32,984 nt of DNA from assembly GCA_019310865.1 (NCBI GenBank), contig JAFDDL010000002.1:1-32984 (forward strand). The letters run 5' to 3'. Position 1 is the stretch's first letter. Each line of letters begins with the position of its first letter. A program made the translations under genes and the position numbers. The notes under the pieces are model-generated. The model made no database searches, was not told the DNA's origin, and worked only from the letters and a program-made list of their open reading frames with translations. This stretch comes from Deltaproteobacteria bacterium. Its GTDB lineage: Bacteria > Desulfobacterota > Desulfobacteria > Desulfobacterales > JAFDDL01. This document shows, one piece after another, positions 1 to 7,997 of this stretch.

Positions 1-238
1 CGTCGGCGTCCACATCTTCCTGAACGGAAAAGGTCGGTCCCCAAGTGTAAGACACAATGAGCGGGCCCCCGCCGCCCCCACCACCGCCGACGCCACCGGA
101 CGGCGGGGCGCCGCATTGGTTATCCGGGCACTCATCGAACAATTCGTTCCAATCCGGCGGGGCTGCTGTGAGACTCGCGGTTGCCCACATGAAGAGAAAC
201 GCTGATAATGCTGCCATCCGACTTGTTTTTGTTTTCAT
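1..238 (-). CDS. Secreted Gly-rich protein, N-terminal part (cut by window edge)
   Basis: The first 79 codons of a gene that runs off the left edge. The ATG at 238 follows an AAGG-type ribosome site and lies 18 bases after the stop of the lipoprotein gene, so it continues the same operon. The protein begins with a signal peptide of about 26 residues (KTKTSR basic start, hydrophobic core, cut near TAA/PP). A short segment with two cysteines (ECPDNQC) follows, then a run of glycines, then a segment ending in the acidic stretch EDVDAD. That acidic run could open calcium-binding repeats, but this is a guess because the rest is outside the window. The family was not recognised. Its place at the end of the Agl-Glt-like operon suggests an exported or surface part of that machine. 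Confidence 0.7.
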   Translation of the reverse strand, partial: MKTKTSRMAALSAFLFMWATASLTAAPPDWNELFDECPDNQCGAPPSGGVGGGGGGGGPLIVSYTWGPTFSVQEDVDAD

Positions 239-256
239 GATGCCACCTTGCCGTTG

Positions 257-1639
257 CTATCGAGTACGTTCGAAAATATAGATTTCGTTGTCTTCGTCGG
301 AATATGAGCAGATAAAGGGCGTATCGTTTGTGTCAAACCAAAGGGTGTTGAACAATCCGGTATTGGCGTATTCATCGACGGTTTGCCTCACCCAGCGCAA
401 CCCATCAAACTGGGCGAATTTGAGGAAACGATGGGTTCGATTCGAGTGGGATTGTTCATCATAATAGGCAATCGCCGGGACGCCCTCGGAATCAATGGCC
501 AAACTGCAGTGATCTCCGCACCATGTGGACTCGTCCACAATGACCGAGAGCCATTCACCGCTTTCGTTGGATGCAAATTTAAGGCGATGTGCGTTGTCGG
601 GCTCCGGCGCCGGGGCTTTCAGCGCGTAAGCGATTCCCAGGGAACCGTCCGGATAAAATGCGGCACTGATACTGCCGATTTTCCATTCCGCGGGAAGCAC
701 CTCAACGATTTCCTGTACCCAGTTTCCGGCATCATTTTTAAACGCCATTTTAAGGGCAAAGATGCCGGCATAGGATTCCGAATGCTCCGCATATACAATC
801 ACGGGCCGGTCTTGCGCGTCGAGAATGAGTTTGCAGTGGTAACCGACGCTGTTATGCACCCCGTAGGTGCTGAAGGTGTTTCCGTCCACCGGTTCTTCCA
901 TGGCGCCGAATTGGGGTCCGCTCAGCGTCTGATCGAGGGAAGCTCTGGCACGGTGAATGTAGAAAAGATCCGGATATCGATAATTGGCTGAATCCATTCC
1001 TTCCGTGAAGAACTGATAGGCAATATGGATATCGTTATGGCTGTCGATGGCCACGGACATATTAGATGTTGCATGCCCGTCAAAGTAGACAGGATTTCTT
1101 TCAACAAAGCCGATGGCACCCAAAAATTCGGACCATGCACCGTTTTCATTGAAATTGATCATGATGTCGGCTTCTATTTGCGCCAGGGGGACATATACTT
1201 CCTCAACCGGGTAGGTGAAAACGGGGATACGGTTTGCATCGAGTGCAAAATCAAATTGCGCACACCTGTCAAACCCATCCACACCCGACGGGGCGAGCTT
1301 GTTCTCTATGACTTGTTGTGATTGGCTGCCGATATCCGGATGCCACAAGAGGTGGTTCAGTTGATGATAACTGGTTTCATCGGGCAATGTGACGGCGTTG
1401 TAAAAGGCGATATGAACGTTTCCGTCGGTATCCGGCTTAGCGGTCACATGGGGCAATGAGGTGCCCACTTCATGTACCAATGCCACAGCGTATTGATCCC
1501 ACTGGTTCGGCTGGCGGTTTACTTCCGGGGTGTCATTCCCAATTCCCCCGGAATTGTTACATCCGGTGATCGCCGCCATTAGAACTATCCCGATGAGATA
1601 GGCGCGGGCGTTTGGATTAATTCGTCTGCATGATTTCAT
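257..1639 (-). CDS. Beta-propeller-like lipoprotein of the Agl-Glt-like operon
   Basis: A 460-residue lipoprotein. The ATG at 1639 was chosen because it starts directly before a lipoprotein signal: basic MKSCRR, hydrophobic core, lipobox AITG-C with the lipidated Cys at residue 27. The frame is open up to 1852, but that part lies inside the upstream TPR gene. The two genes overlap by 23 bases (1617-1639), which suggests translational coupling. The mature part has at least five repeats of a pattern like 'h-IAY/VY' followed by acidic or aromatic residues (VHIAFY, IHIAYQF, PVIVYAE, LGIAYAL, PAIAYYD), about 50-90 residues apart. This is what sialidase-like or WD-like beta-propeller blades look like. 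No enzyme active site was recognised. It is probably an outer-membrane-anchored accessory of the envelope machine. The propeller fold is inferred from repeat spacing only. Confidence 0.75.
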   Translation of the reverse strand: MKSCRRINPNARAYLIGIVLMAAITGCNNSGGIGNDTPEVNRQPNQWDQYAVALVHEVGTSLPHVTAKPDTDGNVHIAFYNAVTLPDETSYHQLNHLLWHPDIGSQSQQVIENKLAPSGVDGFDRCAQFDFALDANRIPVFTYPVEEVYVPLAQIEADIMINFNENGAWSEFLGAIGFVERNPVYFDGHATSNMSVAIDSHNDIHIAYQFFTEGMDSANYRYPDLFYIHRARASLDQTLSGPQFGAMEEPVDGNTFSTYGVHNSVGYHCKLILDAQDRPVIVYAEHSESYAGIFALKMAFKNDAGNWVQEIVEVLPAEWKIGSISAAFYPDGSLGIAYALKAPAPEPDNAHRLKFASNESGEWLSVIVDESTWCGDHCSLAIDSEGVPAIAYYDEQSHSNRTHRFLKFAQFDGLRWVRQTVDEYANTGLFNTLWFDTNDTPFICSYSDEDNEIYIFERTR

Positions 1640-4600
1640 TAAATAATGCTCCTGCCCGCGGATGAATGCCATCGGCGTTGGGTTGCGATGCGAAAGCGTT
1701 GTCAATGCCGGCGCATAAAGCGGCTGCCTGCCGGCGGTGACCGTAATGATGAAACAGACCTGCCAGATTGATTCGAGCGACGGTAAGGTCCGCGTCGGCT
1801 TTGAGAGCCCTTTTAAATGTATCTTTTGCCAATGGGTCCTCGCCGCAATCAAGCCGGGAAATGCCGATCAGATTCAGCAATTTCGCTTTCAGGTCGCCAT
1901 GCCCGACATCCAATCCGGATAGGGTATTTTGTGCGATTAAGGCAGCCTGCCGATAGTCGTTACGCTTCAAGTATGCTTTGGCCAATTCGAACTGCAGCGT
2001 ATCATCTTTCGGTGACCGCAACAGACGTTGATAAAGGTCGGCGATGGGTTCCTCAGTAAAGCCCTGGCTTCCGATTTCGCTGCAGCGCCGGCCCGCTGCC
2101 AAAGGTGAATAGTTGCCTTCTTTGCCCCTGGGATTTTCCGCTGGGATAAAATAACCGGCCAGGTCCGAGTCACAGATTTCTTGTTTTTGGGCAAGTTCAA
2201 CACCGGTTTGAATGTATTGTTTGGCCTTGTCTTGGTAGGCGATTGCGTTTTGCTGCAAGATGGTAAGGTATTGCTGCATTTCTGTTTCATTTAGATCCGG
2301 GGGAACGGGAGAACTCGATAAAAACCGGGCAAATTCATTGTTGAGTTCACTTATGCGAAAACAGGCTTTCAATGCCCAACTGGGTGACTTGTAGACCAGG
2401 ACCTGTTGATACCGATCTTCCAGTTTTTTAAGTTGATCGCTTTTTTGTTTGAAAATGGTGTTATCGATTTTACCTTTGAATTGAAGCGCATAATACGGAC
2501 CCGTCGATCGGGATACGTTTTCATAAATCATTTGCCCCATGGCATCGCGCAATTGAAAGTCATCGTAAAAAGGTTTTGAACCAAACGCTGTTTTCGCGAG
2601 TTTGATATACTTGCTGGCTTTTGAACGGCGGTTGGCTGTCATATGCAAGGTGGCCATTTGGGCGTTGGCGCGAATTTTGGCCTGTTTACGCAACCGGGCA
2701 CCATAATTTGTCAATATGCCCAGCGCCTCATACGGATTTTTCATTTTCAGGGCGTTTTCAACCATGCCAAAAACGATATTGTCATACTGCTCACCGTCAA
2801 CAGCACCCATGGAAAGCAGCCGGCGATAATGCCGATTTGCTGCAGCGTGCTGGCCCAGTCCTTCACGTATTTGGGCGGCCTGTAATATAAAATCGGTTGT
2901 GTTTTCGTGTTGCGGGAAACGAGAAACAAATTGCTCCATGTAATCGCCAAGAAGCCGGTACTGGCCGATTTTAATCGCCGTATCTATTAAAATCCCCAAG
3001 GTGTCCTTCACATGACCGGACTCCGGATAGCTTCTCACCAGCTTGGGACCGGCCTCAAACAAGATTGCCAAATCTTTTTTATCCTTACTGGAAAGAATCA
3101 ATGCATTCAGGGCCTGCTCGCCCATCTGAGAATCGGACGCGTTTGAAAAGCGAATGAGCTCTTCTTTTGCGGTATCCCAATCATCCATGGCGGCCATGGT
3201 CATGGTGGAGACCAGCTTGGACTCGGTGCCGTGAATGATTTGGGCGATTTCCTTTCTCAGGATCGCATCGCCGACTTGGTTGCTTTTCAGGATCGACTTG
3301 CCATATTGGATAAGCCCTTCGTGGTTTTCGAGCTGATGAAAGGCGTCCAGTACCAGATGAACGGCTGGACCGGCGCCGTTATGATTGGGATGCGATGATA
3401 CAAAGTTGGAAAATTCCGAAATTGCTTTTTCAAAATGCCCGGAGTCGTAGGCCACCCACGCAACGTTAAATTGCACATCCGGCGTTCGCGGCGCGTTGGG
3501 GTTTTCAGTGATAAACCGTTTGCCGACACTCATGAGCCCGTTTCGGGCATAGGCGTTTTGGTAATAATTGAGAGACTCCTTGTTTTTCAGGGCGTTATAG
3601 TAAGCGATAACCGCACTATAGAGTGACTCCTGTCGCTGTTTTTGGTTAACGACGGCTTTTGGAGCGAACGTTTCATACTGCTTACCGGCGGTCAGGTATT
3701 GTTCAGCTGAAAAGAGCGCTTCGGCATAGTTGGCCGCCATGTCATCGAAAGCAGGGCTTTCCGTAAAAAAATCGATATAAAGTGCGTAGGCATTGGCAGC
3801 AGCGGCAAAGTCATTTTTTGAATTCGTCTTGCGAGCGTTTTCATGCAATTGCGTGATGGTTTTACGCGCAAAGAGCTCAAAGTCTTTCAGCGTCTTTTCC
3901 TTTTCTGCCGGTGCCACACGAATGGTGTATGTTTGCTTTTTAAGGGCTTTAATGATGAGTGCCACATCTTGTTCAGCATTTTCATAGCTGCCCAGTGCTT
4001 GAACACATTCAAAAATCTTGTGCGTGTATTCGAGAAGCTTTTCAGCATCCTGTCGCAAAATGGCCAGTTGCCGATAGATGCCGGCGGCATTTTGCCACCG
4101 CTTTTTCACAAAATAACGCGATGCCAATTTTTCCAATACCAAAGCGTATACCTGGCGTGACCATGCATATTGTCGAAAATACGCCAGTGCTTCCTCGGTG
4201 GTGGCTTTCTTATGAACCTCCGGGTAGCAAAATGCCATATCAACGATGGATTCCAGGCGAACGTCCACTCGCCTGTAAGTGTCGATATCGACTTTTTTTC
4301 TGGCGGCATCGCTGGTGACCGATGCTTCAAAAAGCGTGATGGCGGCAGCATAATCTTCCTGGTTGATTTGGCACCATGCCAGCTTATAGCGGGCGATGGC
4401 TAACGCCGGGCTCCTTGGGTATTGCAGAACCGCCTCATATTCGTGCGTTGCCAGATCGAGACGTTGCATCTGATTGAAATAATAATCACCCAGCAATAGA
4501 TGGGCTTCCGGAACATAGGCACTGCTTTCATAATTGGAAATAATTTCCTTGTAATGGATCAACATCTTTTCCATTTGTTCCAATTCGCGAAATTCATGGG

Positions 4601-5036
4601 CAAGAAAAAAATGCACCTTGTCACAGGCCTCATAATCCGGATGATGGCTCAGTATACGCTGATAGATTTCAATGGCTTGCTGCTTGAGCATATTGGACTC
4701 GAATGAATCCAATGCGCTTTTACTTTCAAAATCTTGGTTTTTGCGAAGGAAATAGGAAAGCCGTGATTTTTCAATGGTCAATTCAGCCAGCCGTAACAGA
4801 AGCTCCGGCAGGTAGGGTCGATTTTTTGAACGGGCAATAAGCGCTTTGGTATTTTTAATGGCAAGGTCGCATTTATTCCGGTCCTGTTCGATTTTGACCA
4901 TATACCGCTTCTTGTCTTCATCGGCATCCCCTTGCTCGTAGGCGTACGGCGCCACGGCCGCCTGGAGAGTGCCGGCCGGCCACATCATCAACAAAAGCCC
5001 ACCAATAAGGCCATATATACATCCATGTCGAATCAT
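1617..5036 (-). CDS. Large TPR-repeat periplasmic protein, AgmK/GltI- or AgmU/GltD-like
   Basis: A 1139-residue, mostly helical protein. The start at 5036 forms an ATGA overlap with the upstream gene's stop; a longer frame to 5054 would add six residues before the signal peptide. The N-terminus is a signal peptide (MIRHG, hydrophobic core, TLQAAVA). The rest is dominated by tetratricopeptide repeats, with runs such as PEAHLLLGDYYFNQ, ALAIARYKLAWCQINQEDYAAAITLFE and, at the C-terminus, QFELAKAYLKRNDYRQAALIAQNTL. Large TPR proteins are the typical periplasmic scaffolds of the Myxococcus Glt/Nfs machines. Which Glt protein it matches one-to-one cannot be settled by eye. It probably links the inner-membrane motor to the outer membrane through protein contacts. 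There is no sign of frame damage over 3.4 kb. Confidence 0.8.
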   Translation of the reverse strand: MIRHGCIYGLIGGLLLMMWPAGTLQAAVAPYAYEQGDADEDKKRYMVKIEQDRNKCDLAIKNTKALIARSKNRPYLPELLLRLAELTIEKSRLSYFLRKNQDFESKSALDSFESNMLKQQAIEIYQRILSHHPDYEACDKVHFFLAHEFRELEQMEKMLIHYKEIISNYESSAYVPEAHLLLGDYYFNQMQRLDLATHEYEAVLQYPRSPALAIARYKLAWCQINQEDYAAAITLFEASVTSDAARKKVDIDTYRRVDVRLESIVDMAFCYPEVHKKATTEEALAYFRQYAWSRQVYALVLEKLASRYFVKKRWQNAAGIYRQLAILRQDAEKLLEYTHKIFECVQALGSYENAEQDVALIIKALKKQTYTIRVAPAEKEKTLKDFELFARKTITQLHENARKTNSKNDFAAAANAYALYIDFFTESPAFDDMAANYAEALFSAEQYLTAGKQYETFAPKAVVNQKQRQESLYSAVIAYYNALKNKESLNYYQNAYARNGLMSVGKRFITENPNAPRTPDVQFNVAWVAYDSGHFEKAISEFSNFVSSHPNHNGAGPAVHLVLDAFHQLENHEGLIQYGKSILKSNQVGDAILRKEIAQIIHGTESKLVSTMTMAAMDDWDTAKEELIRFSNASDSQMGEQALNALILSSKDKKDLAILFEAGPKLVRSYPESGHVKDTLGILIDTAIKIGQYRLLGDYMEQFVSRFPQHENTTDFILQAAQIREGLGQHAAANRHYRRLLSMGAVDGEQYDNIVFGMVENALKMKNPYEALGILTNYGARLRKQAKIRANAQMATLHMTANRRSKASKYIKLAKTAFGSKPFYDDFQLRDAMGQMIYENVSRSTGPYYALQFKGKIDNTIFKQKSDQLKKLEDRYQQVLVYKSPSWALKACFRISELNNEFARFLSSSPVPPDLNETEMQQYLTILQQNAIAYQDKAKQYIQTGVELAQKQEICDSDLAGYFIPAENPRGKEGNYSPLAAGRRCSEIGSQGFTEEPIADLYQRLLRSPKDDTLQFELAKAYLKRNDYRQAALIAQNTLSGLDVGHGDLKAKLLNLIGISRLDCGEDPLAKDTFKRALKADADLTVARINLAGLFHHYGHRRQAAALCAGIDNAFASQPNADGIHPRAGALFNEIMQTN

Positions 5037-6571
5037 TTGAAAAAAATATCCCATTCTTCAGCATCTTTACATTTGTTGGGCAGCGTTACCGTGTAATTGT
5101 CCAGCTCATCATTCCAGAATTCTCCCTGGAATGGGTACACTGCCACACGTTTCTTTTTATTTTGAAGCGTTTCCGGGCTTTTGTCATTGGTGTAACGAAA
5201 TTCCGAAACGCGCTGGTACATATCGAGGCCGATCTCATATTCCATCAGATGCGCTTCTTCTTCAAATTGAAGCAACCCGTTCGCGATTTTTTCATATTCA
5301 TTTTCAACCATTAACCGGAAATGTTTTTCATACTCGGCCCGTTTTAGCGAATATAATTGCGTGAGATAAGCGACGAGCTTTTTATCCGCAATGGTTTCAC
5401 ACTGCGTTTGTTCTTTTTCAAGAAGTGTCAAGAATTGCCACAAGCGCTTGACGCGACGCTTGTTGAGTATAACAAGCAGCAGGGCGTCGTTATCCTGAGC
5501 CTTTCCGCGTTGGTAGATTTTTTCCAGTGCAGGTCCGTATCGCTCTTTAAAACTGTCCAACACGTGCATTGCTTTTTCATAATGACAGACATCCTTGTAG
5601 ATGAAGGATTTAAGAATATAAAATTCTGGTGTAAAGGAGTTCTGATATGAGGGCGCTTCAAAGGAATAGAGCAGCCCCATGGATCGCTCGGGATTGCCCA
5701 TTCGGTAATGGGCCCAGGCACGTTCAAGCAGATTTTGGGCCTGTTCGACGATATTCATTTCGATTTGATGGTATAGAAAATCCGCTTCAGTATACTGCCC
5801 GGTTTCATAGTAAAGTCGCGCCAGGGTTTTTCGGGTATCGTCTTTAAGTTCCACTGATGCGGTTTCCGCCGTTAGAATCTGCTTGAACAGATCCATGGCA
5901 ACATCAATGCGTCCGTCCGATATTTCCCGTAGCCCTTTTTTAAATATAGATTTATGGTAGTAATGGGAATTTTTAGTAAGTTTTTTGAAGTGGTTATCCC
6001 CCCATTGAAACAGACCATGTTCCCAGTCATATTCTCCCTGGTAATAATTAACAAACTCAGCGACGGCTCCTTTTGTAAAATCATAACTTTGATCACAAAG
6101 CGCGGTGAGCACCAGTAAATCGCGATCAAACGGTTTGCTGCGGGAGATCTCTTCTAACAGCTCAAGGCTATAGGTTATGATTTTTAGATTGGGCCTGCGT
6201 GTTACCAGGTGTACCAGGGTGTCGACCGATGCATGGGAGAAGCCGAGTTTCTTAAGGCTGATGCCGAAAAAAAATTCAGCCCACTCATAATCAGTGCTGT
6301 CCGGTGTCAGCCGATGGAGATATTCATACAAATCGCAACTGGCTTCAAGGTAGCGTCCCTGATTAAAATGCTCATAACCATTTAGAAAAAATTCACGCAG
6401 GTTTTCTTCTCGAGCCTTTGTTAACGTGCCATCATCAACTTCACGATCACCGATTTTTCCGTCGATAAGGTCGGGGTGGTGTGGTGTGCTGCCCTTTGCA
6501 GCAGTCGCTCCGGCTAGCACAAGGGCCATTATCAGGGTAAATCCGATTATGATGGATATTTGTATTCGCAT
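5033..6571 (-). CDS. TPR-repeat protein, AglT/GltE-like
   Basis: A 512-residue exported TPR protein. The frame is open to an ATG at 6628 that overlaps the beta-barrel gene's stop. The ATG at 6571 is preferred because an AAGGA ribosome site (6576-6580) lies just before it and a clear signal peptide follows (MRIQISIIIGFTLIMALVLAGATAA). The middle has helix-pair repeats (FFLNGYEHFNQGRYLEASCDLYEYL, KTLARLYYETGQYTEADFLYHQIE). The C-terminus carries the motif YPFQGEFWNDEL (about residues 479-490), which resembles the conserved end of AglT-type proteins; this is from memory of the family. It overlaps the next gene by four bases (ATGA). By family it would be a periplasmic or outer-membrane-associated scaffold of the motor complex. 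Confidence 0.78.
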   Translation of the reverse strand: MRIQISIIIGFTLIMALVLAGATAAKGSTPHHPDLIDGKIGDREVDDGTLTKAREENLREFFLNGYEHFNQGRYLEASCDLYEYLHRLTPDSTDYEWAEFFFGISLKKLGFSHASVDTLVHLVTRRPNLKIITYSLELLEEISRSKPFDRDLLVLTALCDQSYDFTKGAVAEFVNYYQGEYDWEHGLFQWGDNHFKKLTKNSHYYHKSIFKKGLREISDGRIDVAMDLFKQILTAETASVELKDDTRKTLARLYYETGQYTEADFLYHQIEMNIVEQAQNLLERAWAHYRMGNPERSMGLLYSFEAPSYQNSFTPEFYILKSFIYKDVCHYEKAMHVLDSFKERYGPALEKIYQRGKAQDNDALLLVILNKRRVKRLWQFLTLLEKEQTQCETIADKKLVAYLTQLYSLKRAEYEKHFRLMVENEYEKIANGLLQFEEEAHLMEYEIGLDMYQRVSEFRYTNDKSPETLQNKKKRVAVYPFQGEFWNDELDNYTVTLPNKCKDAEEWDIFFK

Positions 6572-6620
6572 GGGATCCTTATTTAGTGGCCATCCATATG
6601 CTACTAATTCTGGATGGGCA

Positions 6621-7322
6621 CTAGTCATTCAGTATACCTTTAAGCTTCTGTATCGTTGGGTCTTCTTGCGATTTTCGGGCAGACAGATCAAATCGGAATC
6701 CAATACCGATGCCGAAATGAATGTTATTTTCCGTGTCATCTTCCCGGAAAGTTACCATGTCTCGAATTTCGAAATTGAGGCAGAACTTCTGGTTGAGAAA
6801 ATACTTCATGCCGACACCAAAGCTCAGTGACGGTGCATTCTCGGTCTCATTTTCACCGAAGCTTCGATTCCATTCATAATGTGTTGCGCCGCCACCGATA
6901 AAAAAATACGTTTCCCGGTTGACAATGCCACGGTTCAATACCGCATCTTTTCCGTAAAACGGCCTGAAAATCAGATGAGAATGCAATGCGTATTGCTGCT
7001 CTGGATAACGTGACGGTTGCACGCCGATATCGAGCAGTTCCGCTTTTAAATCCTTTTCCTGGGTGATCATGTATTGAAAACGCGCAACTTCCCAGGAAAA
7101 ATGCTCCTTAAAATTAAAGGTATACCCCAATGAGACGGGATAAATGTGGAAAAAATCATCATCCGCAATATAACCGGCGAATGCCCCGATTTCATGATAA
7201 CGGTGGAAAATCCGGTTTTGAACCGCATATACCTGCTCATTATCCGTTTCATCACCCCACGCGGATTGAAAAATCATTAAACACAGTCCAATGGCGAGTC
7301 CCAATACGATCATTTTTTTCAT
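6621..7322 (-). CDS. Outer-membrane beta-barrel protein (GltA/GltB-like OMP)
   Basis: A 233-residue protein with a signal peptide (MKKMIVLGLAIGLCLMIFQSAWG, cleavage near residue 23). The mature part alternates polar and hydrophobic residues in beta strands rich in Tyr/Phe/Gly: FHRYHEIGAFAGYIADDDFF, YPVSLGYTFNF, YFFIGGGATHYEW, LSFGVGMKYFLN, IHFGIGIGFRFDL. This fits an 8- to 10-strand barrel of the 'outer membrane beta-barrel domain' family common in Myxococcota and Desulfobacterota. The ribosome site AAAAGGAG lies about nine bases before the ATG. It sits between the TonB-like protein and the TPR genes, so it is the likely outer-membrane partner in the complex, like GltA/GltB of Myxococcus. Assignment to one of those two is not possible here. 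Confidence 0.8.
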   Translation of the reverse strand: MKKMIVLGLAIGLCLMIFQSAWGDETDNEQVYAVQNRIFHRYHEIGAFAGYIADDDFFHIYPVSLGYTFNFKEHFSWEVARFQYMITQEKDLKAELLDIGVQPSRYPEQQYALHSHLIFRPFYGKDAVLNRGIVNRETYFFIGGGATHYEWNRSFGENETENAPSLSFGVGMKYFLNQKFCLNFEIRDMVTFREDDTENNIHFGIGIGFRFDLSARKSQEDPTIQKLKGILND

Positions 7323-7337
7323 GATCCTTTACTCCTT

Positions 7338-7997
7338 TTAAAATGCAACAAGATCAAAAACAAAGGGATAGGAAACCACCACCTCCGAATCCACAGGCTT
7401 TGGGAACTGCCAGGATTTGATGGCGGATTTGATGCAGTCGTGAATTTGATGAGAATTTATGGACGAAGATGCGATACGGACCTCGCCAACACGACCTGAC
7501 ATCATAATTTTCCATTCAAATACAATACGACCCATAACAGATGGATTGGCCAACAATGCGGATTCATAGCAATACTGAATCGCTTCTATATGCCGGTCAA
7601 TCACCCGCTTGACCATGGCTCGGCTCATACCGCCTTTTACCTTGACGCTGCGGCTCATCTTGGCCTTGACCATGCCTTTTACCTGCTTTTTTCCGGTTTG
7701 CCCTTTTTCCAACGCGGCCACTAGACCGGGGCCGGTGGCGCCGGCGCTACGCAAAACCTGCCGGCTACCTTTGGTTTGGACCCGGCCGGCTGATGAGACG
7801 GAAATTTTACCGGTACCTAAGGATCCCTTGACACCCCCCACAGTAAATTGCTTATCCGAAGTGCTGGGCAGCAAAACAGCGTCAAGATTGGTAATGGAGG
7901 CAAGGGCTTCCGATGGCCCGGCCGCTTTGCTGTCACCCAGAAGGCTCAACAGGCCGATTTGTTTAATATTTCGATTTCCTTTTTGACCCTTGGTTGC
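7338..7997 (-). CDS. TonB-like AgmX/PglI C-terminal domain, -1 frame continuation of the FHA gene
   Basis: This frame encodes the periplasmic end of the FHA protein. If counted from a TTG at 7949 it is 203 residues, but that TTG has no ribosome site. In-frame codons upstream of it already give fitting sequence (ATKGQKGNRNIKQIGL, then LSLLGD). The frame is therefore best read as continuing from the slippery site at 7997, giving 219 residues. The last ~95 residues match the AgmX/PglI C-terminal (TonB-like) domain: RAMVKRVIDRHIEAIQYCYESAL, GRIVFEWKI, DCIKSAIKSWQFPKP and YPFVFDL. Two cysteines (YCYES and DCIKS) are placed as in the family and may form a disulfide. The domain should reach across the periplasm to the barrel or TPR partners. 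Independent translation is the less likely alternative. Confidence 0.8.
   Translation of the reverse strand, partial: ATKGQKGNRNIKQIGLLSLLGDSKAAGPSEALASITNLDAVLLPSTSDKQFTVGGVKGSLGTGKISVSSAGRVQTKGSRQVLRSAGATGPGLVAALEKGQTGKKQVKGMVKAKMSRSVKVKGGMSRAMVKRVIDRHIEAIQYCYESALLANPSVMGRIVFEWKIMMSGRVGEVRIASSSINSHQIHDCIKSAIKSWQFPKPVDSEVVVSYPFVFDLVAF

Noticed and set aside
383..991. A 202-codon plus-strand frame opposite the beta-propeller lipoprotein
   Set aside because: It lies wholly inside a gene with a clear lipobox, ribosome context and repeats, has no family sequence and no ribosome site; it is a shadow frame.
7338..7949. Independent gene starting at the TTG at 7949
   Set aside because: In-frame codons upstream already encode fitting linker sequence, there is no ribosome site, and the product would have no signal peptide to reach the periplasm; continuation from the FHA frame is better.
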